Source: Anisakis pegreffii
Taxonomy: Eukaryota; Nematoda; Chromadorea; Rhabditida; Anisakidae
Assembly: GCA_035041965.1 (NCBI GenBank)
Contig: JAPYMA010002772.1
Span: 62,001-126,000, forward strand
Reading direction: 5' to 3'
Length of the DNA stretch: 64,000 nucleotides
This document shows, one piece after another, positions 11,541-23,500 of this stretch. The translations under genes and the position numbers were made by a program. The notes below the pieces were generated by a model. The model was given only the letters and a program-made list of their open reading frames with translations. It was not told the DNA's origin and did not search any database. Numbering within the stretch: the stretch's first letter is position 1; each line of letters begins with the position of its first letter.

Positions 11541-12740
11541 AAGGATTTGCAAAATCCCGACGATTTTTCAGTCCCGGGACCGGGATTTAATCCCGAGATC
11601 GAACAATTATTGAAATATCGATGCGGGACATGTTTAAACACTTTTTTTTCGAACCTATATGTTCATTATTAATCAGAAAGGAGCTAATTCAACAAATTAT
11701 TGAACAAATCCAAGGAACTAAGCATTCAAATTAATATTTCATATAATGATGTCAATGATCATGCCGCAAGGGCATACTGCATATTCCATGCTGAGGCATC
11801 TTGTCATCTCGGGTCTAAGCTAATAACAGTACACTTGCATGTGAATATGAAATTCTTGATTCTCAAACACTTATTTGCAATGCTTTAACTCCATTTTCTC
11901 TCAGCATTAATATCAACTGAATTCTGCCATTTCGGAAATTTCGATTTTTTACAAAAAAATGCATCGTATGAATTATATTATTCGAGTTTTGGAAAAATTA
12001 AAAGTTCGAAGTTTATCAAAAAAGGTAAAAAAATATCCGCAATGAATTTTCATCGAACCATCGAGCACTTACATATTTGATAATTTCGATCAAAAATCAT
12101 GCAAATGTACTTGATATTGAAGCTTAAGATCCTTTTGAATGGAACAACTTTGCTCACTTCGGCAATGAATTCTGTATGAGTGAACTCTGTGAGAATTTAT
12201 GTACATTTCGATTGGATGAAAACGTTTCCAAATAGCGAAGTAAAAAGACTCGCAGTCTTTGGAACATGCAGTTGAATTAACAGATGCAGTTGAAGCCGAA
12301 CAAATCTTGTGGGAGGAAAGGACTCAAAATTTCATTGAACTTTGTTCATCTTGGTTTTATTAGAAAATGTGATTATCTCTGCTAGTCTATTACATAGAAA
12401 TGCATCCAGATGAGCGTGATATAAACCAATGAAGAGCAGAATAATCAGTTGAATATTCAATGAAATGTTACGTAAAACTTCATCGAGCTGTCGTTGATCA
12501 TGTCATTCGTCCGAATTGCGTCTATTTCCTTAGCTGAACATCAATGATAAAGGGCAAACAGCAAGAATGACTGCATATGGATGAGATGGGAATGATTGAG
12601 ACTTACTTGAAGATGAGCATACTATCAAAATTCACGCAAATTGACCTGTTTTATTAAATCCCCAAATCCTGGGATTTTTCAAAACTTTAATCCCGGGATC
12701 GGGATCAGAACTGTAGTCCCGGGATCCCGTGCAAACCCTA
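11541..12740 (+). mobile_element. 1.2-kb nonautonomous transposon family B, copy 2
   Basis: Direct-orientation copy of the element at 9663, less than 700 bp downstream of it. It starts AAGGATTTGCAAAATCCCG and ends GATCCCGTGCAAACCCTA. Flanks AGTATAAC and AGCACAAC match at 6/8. High identity over the full length suggests recent activity. No coding capacity recognised. Confidence 0.8.
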
Positions 12741-14662
12741 GAGCACAACTCAGATTGAAATTTTGCACTGACTTCCGTGATGAAAGATAATTCAAAAAGA
12801 GTGATATTACAGAGGTTATTGTCAAGGAAGTACACTAACGAAATATATCAAAACTGATATCATTGCTCCGATTCATGCAGTTTATCATTATCAATTCGGT
12901 TTATTCTTTGCACATCCTTCAGTTTTTACATTCTTTTGATTTTTCGGTATTTTATCATTCGTTTGCATTCTTGCCCCTTCATTTATTTTTACCATTTGAT
13001 TTTACTTATTGTTAGATGATTGAGTAAACTTACAATTAGATGGGAGTAATAATGGAAACAAGTGGGCGCTTTTTTATGAACGAATTAATTTTGTTGCGAA
13101 ATTAAGCGATCGAATTAAGCGGTGTATAACCGCTGCAATTCCTATTCGATCACTCTGCATACGCATTATATTTGCACTTTTGCCGATGTTCATGCTATTG
13201 GTGATGTGCTCAAAGAACAATCATTGGAATTATTAGAATCAGTCAACGTGACTTAATAAACACCAGTCGATATAATCAAGAGTTAGTATTATTATTGACT
13301 TTGTTGTAAATGATTTCACGACCACAGAAAACATATTTGAGACGATAAAAAAGTTTTGTTGTTTCTTAATGTTCATCTAAACGGATGGATCAAGAAATGA
13401 CACTGGTTTTATTGCATTCTCATGCTTTGTCCTTTCAAGTTGAAAATTTTTTGGATTTAATTTTCAAAGTGCATTCATGATAGAGTTGAAGCAAGGCAGA
13501 GATCCAGTCGCTGAAGCAACTAACTTTCGGGCCAATTTTTTGCTCAATGATCTGAGATCAGTATTCCGCATTATTGTAAGTTGAAATCATGAACTAATCG
13601 GTTTAAAATCGATATATGCAATTGATTCGGTCGTTCAACGACAAAGTAAAATATTCTTCTTCAGATAGCATCAGATAGTGTTCGAAGTGATCTTCGTTCC
13701 AAGCATTTCAGCTCAACTCATGCGTACATGTTTGAACTGCGATGTAATTCGTGAAGTGCCATAATACTCTAATTTGCACGCAATACATTGTTGTTATTTG
13801 GAAAATGAATTGCATTGTGAATTAATTCATTCAGCAACCCATAACGGAAGTTCTGATGAGTTTGCATTAGGTCAAGGAAATTCGTTTTCGTTACTGATTT
13901 TCGAAGTATTCTGATATTTTTGATGATAAAATTGATCTCGAATACTCTCACTCACCATTATTGCCTAAACAAAATATCACTGGATAGCTAACAGATTGTC
14001 TGGCCAACACATTGTTCAACTTGCTACGCGATGTAAGGATAGCGCTCATTTTTCAATCTGTCCAGGACCATAATGTTGGTTGGATTCATCCAGCGTGAAA
14101 TATAATCCATTTAAGACTTAAAAAACTGAAACCATTTCAAAATTCCAATGCCAAAATATCAAAATTTCAATGTCAAACCAAAATTAATTATCGTTATTGT
14201 GCATGTTTGCCCAGTGTCATGTGTGTACCATCGTATCTTGATCGGAAATTAGTTTGGTTACGAGACATATGTAAAGTGGATGAATGAGTTCAGTTTGTGA
14301 CTGCGATGCGTGCCGAACAGTAATAATAGTTTGTTGGTTTTACTTGGCTGAAAGAATTTAACAAATTGTTATGGGTGTGGAATTAAGAAAACGAAAGCCA
14401 TATTTAACGAAGCAATTGCTTTATATTTTGTGACAATTACGAATTAATAATATGATTGAAGCAGAATGCTTGACATGCCAAGAAATAATAACAGAACATT
14501 CGTCATCTCAAACAAATCGCAACATTCCTAAGAATTCATCGTGTCGTAGACCGGTCTGGACCTCTGAAAATATGCTATTGGAATAGTTACAATTAGCTTG
14601 GCCATTTTGCAGTGTTCTTGATGGAAATTCTAGCGAAATCGCATGATTTAAAAAGCTTATCA
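12741..14662. other. No gene supported
   Basis: AT-rich DNA with short open frames only; no exon with a convincing pair of splice signals or a recognised peptide. Confidence 0.5.
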
Positions 14663-15723
14663 TTAGTTCTGAATTCTTTTCAAGAAGGACATTCGGAGGC
14701 CAACCTTGAGAGTAAGCAACGGTTCCGAAAGGAACATCCTTGTATCGGCTGCTCGAGACACGAACCCTGGACGGAAGTTACCTCGACCCGATACCAACGA
14801 ACCACCAGCCGGTACTAAGTGTGTCCATTTCGGTGATCGCACGAATAAATCGGATGGCTTCGACTGAAAAATCGATCCATCAGAACTCTCAAACTGTTCA
14901 CTGATAATGCTACATGCTTGATATACCAAAATGTTTCACCACGAATGCTTTGCCTTAAACTCGAATTGAAAATATGGTCTGTATAATGCACTATACTGTA
15001 GTGATCGGACTTCAGTTTTTTATACCAAGTGCGGGCTTCAGGAAACTTTAGCATCGTTGTTGTTCGAAAATGAAACGGTTCGCTGTGCAGGGAGGAGAGG
15101 AACAAGACAAGACATTGCAGCCTTAGCCCCTGAGCAATATGTTCATTTGTGTTTAGTTATTCTGAAGAGCCGTGTACTCTTTATTCAATATTCTCCCACT
15201 TCGCAGTTAGGATTTGCAGTTGCCAGAAGCTTCTGAGATTTTTGCATTGGTATTTTGTTGAATGCAACAACAAATCACTTAGTGGAATGGAACTAAACCT
15301 ATTCTCTGAAAAATCAACTCATGATTGCTTCTGTTCTCTTTAATGAACATATTTCTAGGTAAATTCAAATTTAAAAACATTTCCCTATCCCAAAATTCAA
15401 AACATTCATGGTCGATGATTCAATTCGGAACGAAAACATCTAAAATTGAAAAGCAAAACAAGAATCTAAAAAACTTTTTGAAGGCGGCGTTTCACCTGGA
15501 ATTAGAGTGATTCTCATAATCCCCATAAGTGAAAGCCATCAGTATTCTCGAAAGCATGTTCGAAGTCGAGAAATGATTAGGTCATAGAAGATATTCAGTC
15601 AAGAAATTATCGCTTCGAAATATAAGGAATAATGCTGCTGAAGTTACTTACCTCAACTGCAAACACAAGCAATGCGGAGAGGATGAAGAGTGTGCAAATG
15701 GCCACCTGAGGTGAACTAGGCAT
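14663..15723 (-). CDS. Small secreted protein, possible neuropeptide precursor
   Basis: Two exons: 15723-15652 and 14863-14663, phase 0, giving 90 aa. Exon 1 is an almost perfect signal peptide (MPSSPQVAICTLFILSALLV...) and ends at GAG|GTAAGT. Exon 2 starts after a consensus TTTTTCAG. The mature part contains KWTHLVPAGG followed by SLVSGRGNFRPG, then ends without cysteines. The SLVSGRGNFRPG segment resembles nematode RPamide peptides (NLP-2/NLP-22 group, S-x-x-x-G-R-x-x-F/L-R-P-G), and the glycine after RP would supply an amide. Against this, dibasic cleavage sites do not flank the segment and a GTAACT donor-like site lies inside it. The exon pair is well supported by signals; the peptide identity is a hypothesis. 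Confidence 0.5.
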
Positions 15724-16281
15724 GGTAACGTCGAGAAGTTGCAATGAAGCCACTGGCTGTGTGTTCGTTTCTATGTGCCTCTCGGCTATCCACCTACTTG
15801 AATATGTGCGTGACTGGTGATGTGTGAACGTGAAAATTTAATCATCTAGCACATTCGTGAAATGCGAAATTCTACTTCAAACTGCCATTGCTGTTGGAAT
15901 TGTCGTAACTCCTTAATGGGAATTGAAAAGCGCCACAATTTAATCAAAAATTCATGCGATTTGAGGCCATTTTGTTGATTTGTCGTCAACAGTCAAATAA
16001 CTTATGACGATAAGCAAATGTTTACTAATTAAAAATGCTATTTTTATTGTCAATCATGCATCTAATCAGCCCAAAGCCAAACGCATCCATTCATTTTCAA
16101 TAAAACATATGACGCGATTGCTATTCAAATTAATCTCTTATATTATCTTATACTATCATACACTTACAGCACATCTGCATGTATGGAATGCATGTACTCG
16201 GATTAGAACACTCGCAGTTGCGATAAATTCTTGAATCAGTGGAAAATTATCAAGTCAAGCATAACATGCTAGCTGAGGAGG

Positions 16282-16646
16282 GATAATGAGAGCAGATCGT
16301 GAACTTTTAGGCATGGTTCAATTGCTGGAGCCTACTGATAATGAGTTCAAACCATCGAAACTAATTGTTCTGCGAGTAACTGATCTCGATTTCGATAGAT
16401 TCCGGGAGTAATTGATTTTGTGCGCTTCGAAGAAGTCGACAGTGATATTGAAATAATGCAATGATTAATCTGATGGCAGACTTTCACCGAGGAGTCCTAT
16501 TCGATTATTGCGATAAAATTCGTTACCGAGAGAGAATATCACAGAACCAGTTATATCGCTTCAAACTGGAATCAAAAACACTGTTTCAGACTTTCGAGAT
16601 GTCATTCGAGAGGCTGCATTGGATGATTCATAGCGAAACAGATTAA
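16282..16646 (+). pseudogene. Possible degenerate coding segment
   Basis: An ATG at about 16285 opens a 42-codon frame (MRADRELLGMVQLLEPTDNE and on) ending in a stop near 16410. Coding-like peptide then appears in a shifted frame (IDFVRFEEVDSDIE), and a further open stretch runs to 16646. Frame-shifting of coding-like text suggests a decayed gene or unrecognised exons. No family recognised. Confidence 0.2.
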
Positions 16647-17260
16647 AAACAAGATCACAATACCTTAATGTGCCTCTGACCACTCACAACAAAAATATGG
16701 TTCTTTGAAGTTTAGAAATTTGCTTGTTTTAGCTTACTGAAACATGGTGAAATTCCTTGTTCACTTAAGAATAATCAGCATGTCTGTTCTGATAGTCTCT
16801 TTTAGACAATCAACAAAAAAATTTTTTAAAATGTGAATGACGGGAAAACGGGATTCTCAGACGGGAATGGATGAGATGTAAAGAGTTTCAAGGTGATCGC
16901 AGCCGGTTGTTACATCATAACGTCTAAATGCCTTGGGCTAAACGATTACTGGATTGCGTAGAGTCCAGCCGGTTTCGTATGCAAGATTACAAAAGCAGCG
17001 TTCAATACCTTGTTGCAATTTGCGTCGTATCGTGTTGAGAAGAGCATCCGTAAATGTTTCATTCCACTTCGCCTTTCTTTACCGTTCACTTCAGAGGTGT
17101 TAATCAAATAAAATAGAGAGTCAAACAGCGACCCGACCAAAATTCGTGACTTTCAAACAGCAATTGACAACAGGCAAGCTTTGCTGCTTTTCAATTGAGC
17201 TCTGTGTGCAGTTTTGTGCTCAGAAACACAGTTGCGAACTCTTCAAGGATATCGACGGTG

Positions 17261-19005
17261 ATGCAGTCTTATCGAGGCTTACACGCTATCATCTTCATCT
17301 TGTTCACAATGCCGATCTGCGTTAGCTTTCAGCATTATGGTGTCATCAAACCTAGTTCATAAACATTGAATTCACTAAACTTGATATTCAACTGCTCTCG
17401 ACTGTTTTCAGTCTTATAAGTGCTTATCAATAAACAAAAACATTACATTCTATCACATGTTCACTGCTAATGATTGCGTTCTTTCGATAGTTTTGTTGTC
17501 GTTCAGGTTTTCGGTATGACGGCTGTGAATATGCGATCGAATTTTAATCCGTCCAATGGGAGAACTTGCAACGTATTCGATGAAACAAGTTTCTGTCAGA
17601 AGGTAAGCTTCGCGAAGCGATTTTTCAGAGTATTGTCGCAATTTCGAGGGATTTCGATTGTTGTTTGCGAGCTTTTTCACTCTGATGATACATTCTTGAG
17701 AACAATGCATTCAAATGGTTGAAACGCGCCATTCACAGGCAAAACGGCAAAATCCAGTCCCGAGTTGGTTCAACATAATGAAAGTAGTTCAAGTTTTTTG
17801 TGGCGCAATGAAATTGCAGGTTATCATCGATAAGCACCTGGCTTTAATCTCGTCAACGAAAACATGCGAATGTCCGAACGACTACCGTTGTCCACTTGAT
17901 CCAATGAATACTGTCGCAGTATCGAGGTATTTCAATCTTTTGATTTTAATCTTTCTAAACCAGTGGTTCTCACCTTCGGCGTTTCATTACCCCTTTTGAT
18001 GATTTAGCAGACCACCGTTACCCCATCCATACAAGAACTTACTATTTTTATGTATGGAAATCTCTCAGCGGTGTAAAAGAAATTAGTGTCAGAGATCGTT
18101 GTGTTGATCATTACTGCAGTCGATTATGATTGCATGAAAAGCTATTGTCTATTACACGATTTTCATTCTTTTCAGACGTGTTCTATTCACTCTCATAACT
18201 ATTTCATGTGAATACCGTTTTCTTCATGAGTTTTTCGCATTTATTTCGTCTCATTTCACTTCACAGTTCGAATCAATTTCTCATTCAGTAGCATATACTA
18301 TTTACTGAATATGTTGACGAGTGTTGACAGCCGAAATCAACAATACAACAATCGAATGTCATTGTTGAACAGCATTCAACAGTTAAGCGATCAATTATAG
18401 AGTGTATTTAATAGAATGAGAACTTGCCTTCAACTGTTGTGTGAAATGAATGAGAAAATAGCAGAAAAGAACAATTTTGGTGATAAAAGGTATAAGAGCG
18501 ATTAAAACACCTCGGAAAAGAATGAAAATCCCGTTAAAACGAGCCAATGATACTCAAAAATGAAGAATGTTGCCATTAACTAATCTCATTTACATATCTG
18601 AGTTAAAATAACACCTTCACAGTGGCGTTCTATCATAACGTAACAACTGCACGAAATACTAATTTCTCGCACCTCTCTATTGCCCCTTGACACCTCCAAA
18701 TTTCCCTAAAAAGATAATTTATCCCCTATGAAAGCCATTTTCCTAAACCAACTACGGAGGACTGCTGAAAAGTTGTGAATTGAATGTGCAGCTTTTTTAA
18801 ACATTTGAAGCTATCCGAAACAGTTTGATGTCACCCCAAGAAGTTTTTCTGATCGAATGCATACGTTAACCACTCCATTCACACATACTGACTATTGAAT
18901 CTCAGCATTCTCGACAATAATGACGTGTTCTCGACGACATTGATATCAAATTTAGTGCGAATGAATCACAGATTCGATGATTTAGTGGAACATTTCATGT
19001 TGTAA
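17261..19005 (+). CDS. Secreted Cys-rich protein, unknown function
   Basis: Exons 17261-17320, 17507-17602 and 17820-17926 are in phase; a possible last exon is 18906-19005, giving about 120 aa. Exon 1 is a signal peptide (MQSYRGLHAIIFILF...). The mature part contains ETSFCQK followed by KTCECPNDYRCPLDP, a CxCPxxxxCP cluster suggesting a small disulphide-bonded secreted domain. Donors are GTTAGC, GTAAGC and GTATTT; acceptors GTTCAG, TTGCAG and TCTCAG. A family A transposon occupies 17961-18740, starting 34 bp after exon 3, so the last exon lies beyond it and is the weakest part. If exon 3 were not spliced, translation would stop just inside the transposon. No known family was recognised. Confidence 0.45.
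17961..18740 (+). mobile_element. hAT-like MITE family A, forward copy
   Basis: It starts CAGTGGTTCTCACC and ends with a decayed inverted terminus, TATGAAAGCCATTT. Flanks TTCTAAAC (17953-17960) and TCCTAAAC (18741-18748) match at 7/8. Full-length relative of 54395-55125 and 58634-59361. It lies in the putative last intron of the Cys-rich secreted gene. Confidence 0.85.
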
Positions 19006-20575
19006 CAGATTTAAAGAACAATTCAAGTGTTCATTTTCGAATTCTTTTTGATTGATGTTCAAAACGATTTCTTCGCACACTCTAATCAGCCATCAATAGA
19101 TGTGAATTCGACGCTGAGAAGAATCGCTGGATGTGCACGATAAGATGTGTACCTAACGACAGTTTCAAAACATATCGATGAAGAATTGCTAACGTATCGA
19201 GGACAATCCGATGAATAAAAACTGACTGCTTTCTGCAATAATTGATGAGTAGTCTCCACTTAATCCGTAGCTGTCGCAATGTAACCGCAAGCAGTTGTTC
19301 AGCATAATGTGGCTGCATCGTTTGTCCAATTTATTTAAACTCATTGACATGTGCTGAGTGTAGGCATGAGGTAAGGCAAATGTTCCTGGAAATGCTGTCA
19401 GTTCTTCGTACCTATTACTGTCGGGATGTTTTACTCATGACTTAGGTTCTTTTGAACTTCACCTCTTCAGCAATGCTCAAGAGAATCACCTCCATCAATT
19501 GTTCAATAGTTGACTCTCTTAGTCGAATTCGTAATCCATTGTGAATTGTTATTGCATTCAGTGTTTAATTTATTTCAAGAATTCATATTTGATGTGTGCC
19601 ATCAGGTGATGTTACCTTTCGATGCATTAGAAACGCTCATTTGCTTTCATTTTTCATCGTATTTAATGCCAATAAAATGTTCATATTTCTGAATGTTGCC
19701 TTGAAAAAAAAAACAGTTGCGTGAGACAATTGGCGAAGTGATTTGTTTCGAAGATGGATACATTTGAGAATTTACAAACACGATTAGTTGGAACTAGGAT
19801 ACATTTTTGTAGGATCAACACCTAAGTTATTCATAAGAATGTACAATTGAATCGCAAGGACAATAAGAGAACCTAAACAATCGAAGAGTCAAAAGTATGA
19901 TTTAAGTTAGACAGCAGCATTTGGGCATGTAGTCTTCAGTTACTCGCCAAGCTTTTCTGATCTACTTGAGATCCATCATAAAGGGTACTTAATGTATTTT
20001 AAAAGTTCTTAGGCATTTATTTATCTTGATTGCTTTATTTTGCTTGTTTCCTTATTTGTGAATGCAAAACTTCATTCGATTACATAAAATTGGATGGCAA
20101 CTACCTTTCGAGATACTCGAAGAATTCCGATGCTAATAAAATACATGGAGCAGATGATCGATCAAGGCGGGTACCACATATACTAATATGAAAGACTTTA
20201 AGAAATCAAACTTTCTGAATGAGACTCAATTTTTGTGGACTGATTTTGGAAATTCGGCAGAAGCGATAAATTTCTTCCATTTGGGCCAGAGGGATTAGTA
20301 TATTTCGAATGAAAACAATTCCAAAGCGACTCATCGAAGATTGGTAAGAGGTTCATTATAGTTAACATCCTCAGCAATTTCATACAGAGGCTGGAAAATC
20401 CAAAGCATGCGAATTTACAGATAAGAAACTAACAGCCTTCAGTCAGATGAAGCAAACAATTATTCTAAAAAGTAAAGAATTCGCATGTCATCATAAATGA
20501 CTGGCGTAATGAGTATGAAATTCAATGAATGAATTATCATGATCAAGAGAGAATGACCCAAAAATGAGATATTGA
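19006..20575. other. No gene supported
   Basis: Only short open frames. A minus-strand frame at 19082-19318 (MQPHYAEQLLAVTL...) is open for 78 codons but has no splice context or recognised domain. Confidence 0.4.
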
Positions 20576-23500
20576 TTATTGCTTTGCCGATAGAGTGGAT
20601 GAAGGTTCAATCGGCTTCACGACTCGTCTCGAACGATCATATGAAAAAGCAGAGAGGAATGCAGGAATGACTACGAGCGCGTGTATCGAACCGAACAATA
20701 CCACCAACGAAACGGTTTTCACGATTACCTGAAAACATGAAATACTATCATTCTGATTTCATTTCTTCCAATTTTTATCGCTGCTAAATAAGTAATGGTA
20801 AAAAATGAAGCATTTATTGATGCATTTGTTTGGTAGATGCTAGTAAAGAAACTGATTGAAAAGCTGACAAATCAACGATGTTCAGAACTGTCCGATTCTC
20901 AACAAAATTCGTGAACTGCCATCCACTTGTCCAAGTTCTTCTTTCTCATAACAAACAATAAACTGAGGACATTAGCGATTGCGGTAATCTTGCATTTAAG
21001 GTCAGTAAAATCAAAACAGCATTTCGGTCGTTCACATTTGCAGTTAAGTGTGCGGTGTAGTTAGGCCTAGGCTTAGGCTCAGGCTTAGGCTTAGGCTCAG
21101 GCTTAGGCTTAGGCTTAGGCTTAGGCTTAAGCCTAGGCTTAGGCTTGAGCTTAGGCTTACCAACTGCGAATGTGAACGAAGGAAATGCTGTTTTGATTTT
21201 ACTGACCTTAAATGCAAGATTACCGCGATTGCACTTGTTTTTTTCCATCAAACGGGTGTTTGATTCAAAAACAGAAACTCTGAAAAAAAATTCCGCAAAA
21301 AATTCAGCTGCGGTTTGCAATGACTGCAGAACTGGTTACTGCGGTCACGGCAAAGTGAACTAACAATCATAAATTTTGCAATTCTTTAGTCTTATGACGT
21401 GCTCGGTATGTTATTACGAAAGTGCATCATCTTTTGATATGGAATGATTGAATGATGAGTGAATGAATACTGAATGAGCAGTTACAGACCTCAGTAACGT
21501 ATGTGCCGGCCAGAACTAAACAGAAAACGATGAGCAAATTGGATATGCAACATTGCAGCAATGGATATGCGATGACAGAGAGTGCTCTCGCCATCAGAGC
21601 GTATCCTGGTTTAGAGGGGTCTTTTTGTGAGGCGTGATAAAAGTGGTATGTGATGTGTGCTGGATAGTCAACCGACATGCCAATCGACAAAATTACTGTT
21701 GTCATTGAAATGGGATCCAATTCAATATTCCATAGCTTCAAGAATCCAGCGACACCTGAAATGCGCAACGGTGAAAATAGCATTTATTAAGTGCACAGCA
21801 AAAATTTCATAGCACCAAAAATCTTCCCATTCCGTTCAATGAATTTCGGAATACTAATTCGAATTATGTTTTCACAGGTAATGTTAATTTCGTTTTTTTG
21901 TGGCAATGCAGCACACTCTCATCACATGAATTCGAAGCAGATCAATTAGAACGCTGATTGTCATTCACTTGTTTCTCTTTCTCATAACGGACAACAAACT
22001 GAGGAAACAGTTTTGTTGCGATCAAACGAGTTTTTGATTTAAAAAAGAAAAGGACCACTAACCGACAAATATCGACAAAATAGAAACGGATGCAGCAAAC
22101 ACAGTACGGATATCGGGCATAAACAGGGCACACACTAGAAACATACACGCAAACGAGTAGGCAGTACTTTTAAGGGTGCGAGGGAGGAGGGTTTCAATTT
22201 GATCGGTGAACTGAGAATCATCTTCGTAGACAGACGCAGACAGATCCTGCAATGCAAACTGGTGGATTTGCGCGAACGATTACCATTTCTTTTAGGAGCA
22301 CTTCCATAAACTCGTTTGGTTTTCTTTTTTATTTCGTCATTCTAAATTTTGCTGCTTTTTCACTTCTAGAGTAATAGGCAAGTCGCTTCTCAAAGACCAT
22401 ATCATTGCACATTTCGACAGAATGAAATTCTTTAGACAAATGTACTTTGTCCTTTCGACAAGTGTACTGTGATCCATCCGGCTTGAATCTATGATCTAAT
22501 CATCTGTTATTATTCGTTATGTACTTCGCCCTTTTTTTCGTACTTTTACTTTATACTTTTTTCCTGTCTGTAGTTTCAATTAGTACGAAGTATACTTTGT
22601 ACTTTTCCTCTTTGAAATTTTCTGTAAACGAGAATTTCGAAACATTGTCAAAATTGGCAGCAGTAAACTTACTGAGTAGTTATCAGCGATCGCACGCCAA
22701 GCTTTTAACATACGGAGTTTCTCTTTGAAATCATCGAAATTCTCGCCATGATATGGCACTGTCACGAAAAAATTCTTGATGCTGAAGAGGTCATATTATT
22801 AATACTTGATAGATAATCACAATACGACAATTAATGACGACGACGTTCATAGCAGTATTTGATGATGTCAATTTGACTGTTCATTATTCACAATTTTCGA
22901 TTAGAAATACATAGATGAACGCAATGAAGCGAAATATGCAGAGAATAATCGCAAGATTCAGTCAATTCGCAAACCTATCCGTTGTATTGTCGAATTTCAT
23001 GAATGCAGCCCAGAACTGATATTCCGGCCACTTCAAAAAATTCCTTATTGACGTCGTAGTGTACGGTGCTTGCTCTGCGATCAGATCTGTATCGCCTTCG
23101 GCTATTTCTTCTTCAATTTCGACATCGCCAGTGTTCGACACGAAATTGTCATAATCCCTCATCCAAAAATGACTGAATCGTGCACCGTTACATTCAGGTA
23201 GCTGCTCGAACTGTTCCACCATCGAATAGATGCGTTCCCGACGACTCGGATCTGTCAGGTTTCCAGCGTCGTCAACTATAATCGTCACGAATGTGTATCC
23301 CTTCAGAATGTAGTCATATCGTAATTGTAACAGCTGAAAAACAAAACTGTTGTTTGGAAAGGTAGCTTCTACAGCCTACAACGACCTTCAAAGATCACAG
23401 CAATCTGATGCTGTCGAGTGTTTTCAGTGACCTTACAAAAAATAATGATGCACCCAAATCTGAACGGAATTCCTCATTACTGACCTTTCCGCATCGACAC

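Noticed and set aside
14612..14818. Plus-strand 68-codon frame
   Set aside because: Antisense to exon 2 of the small secreted gene, which has a signal-peptide exon and consensus splice sites.
20946..21320. 124-codon minus-strand frame with a long Lys-Pro repeat
   Set aside because: The KP repeat is the translated TTAGGC array and its inverted arms; it lies in an intron of the PTR gene on the same strand.
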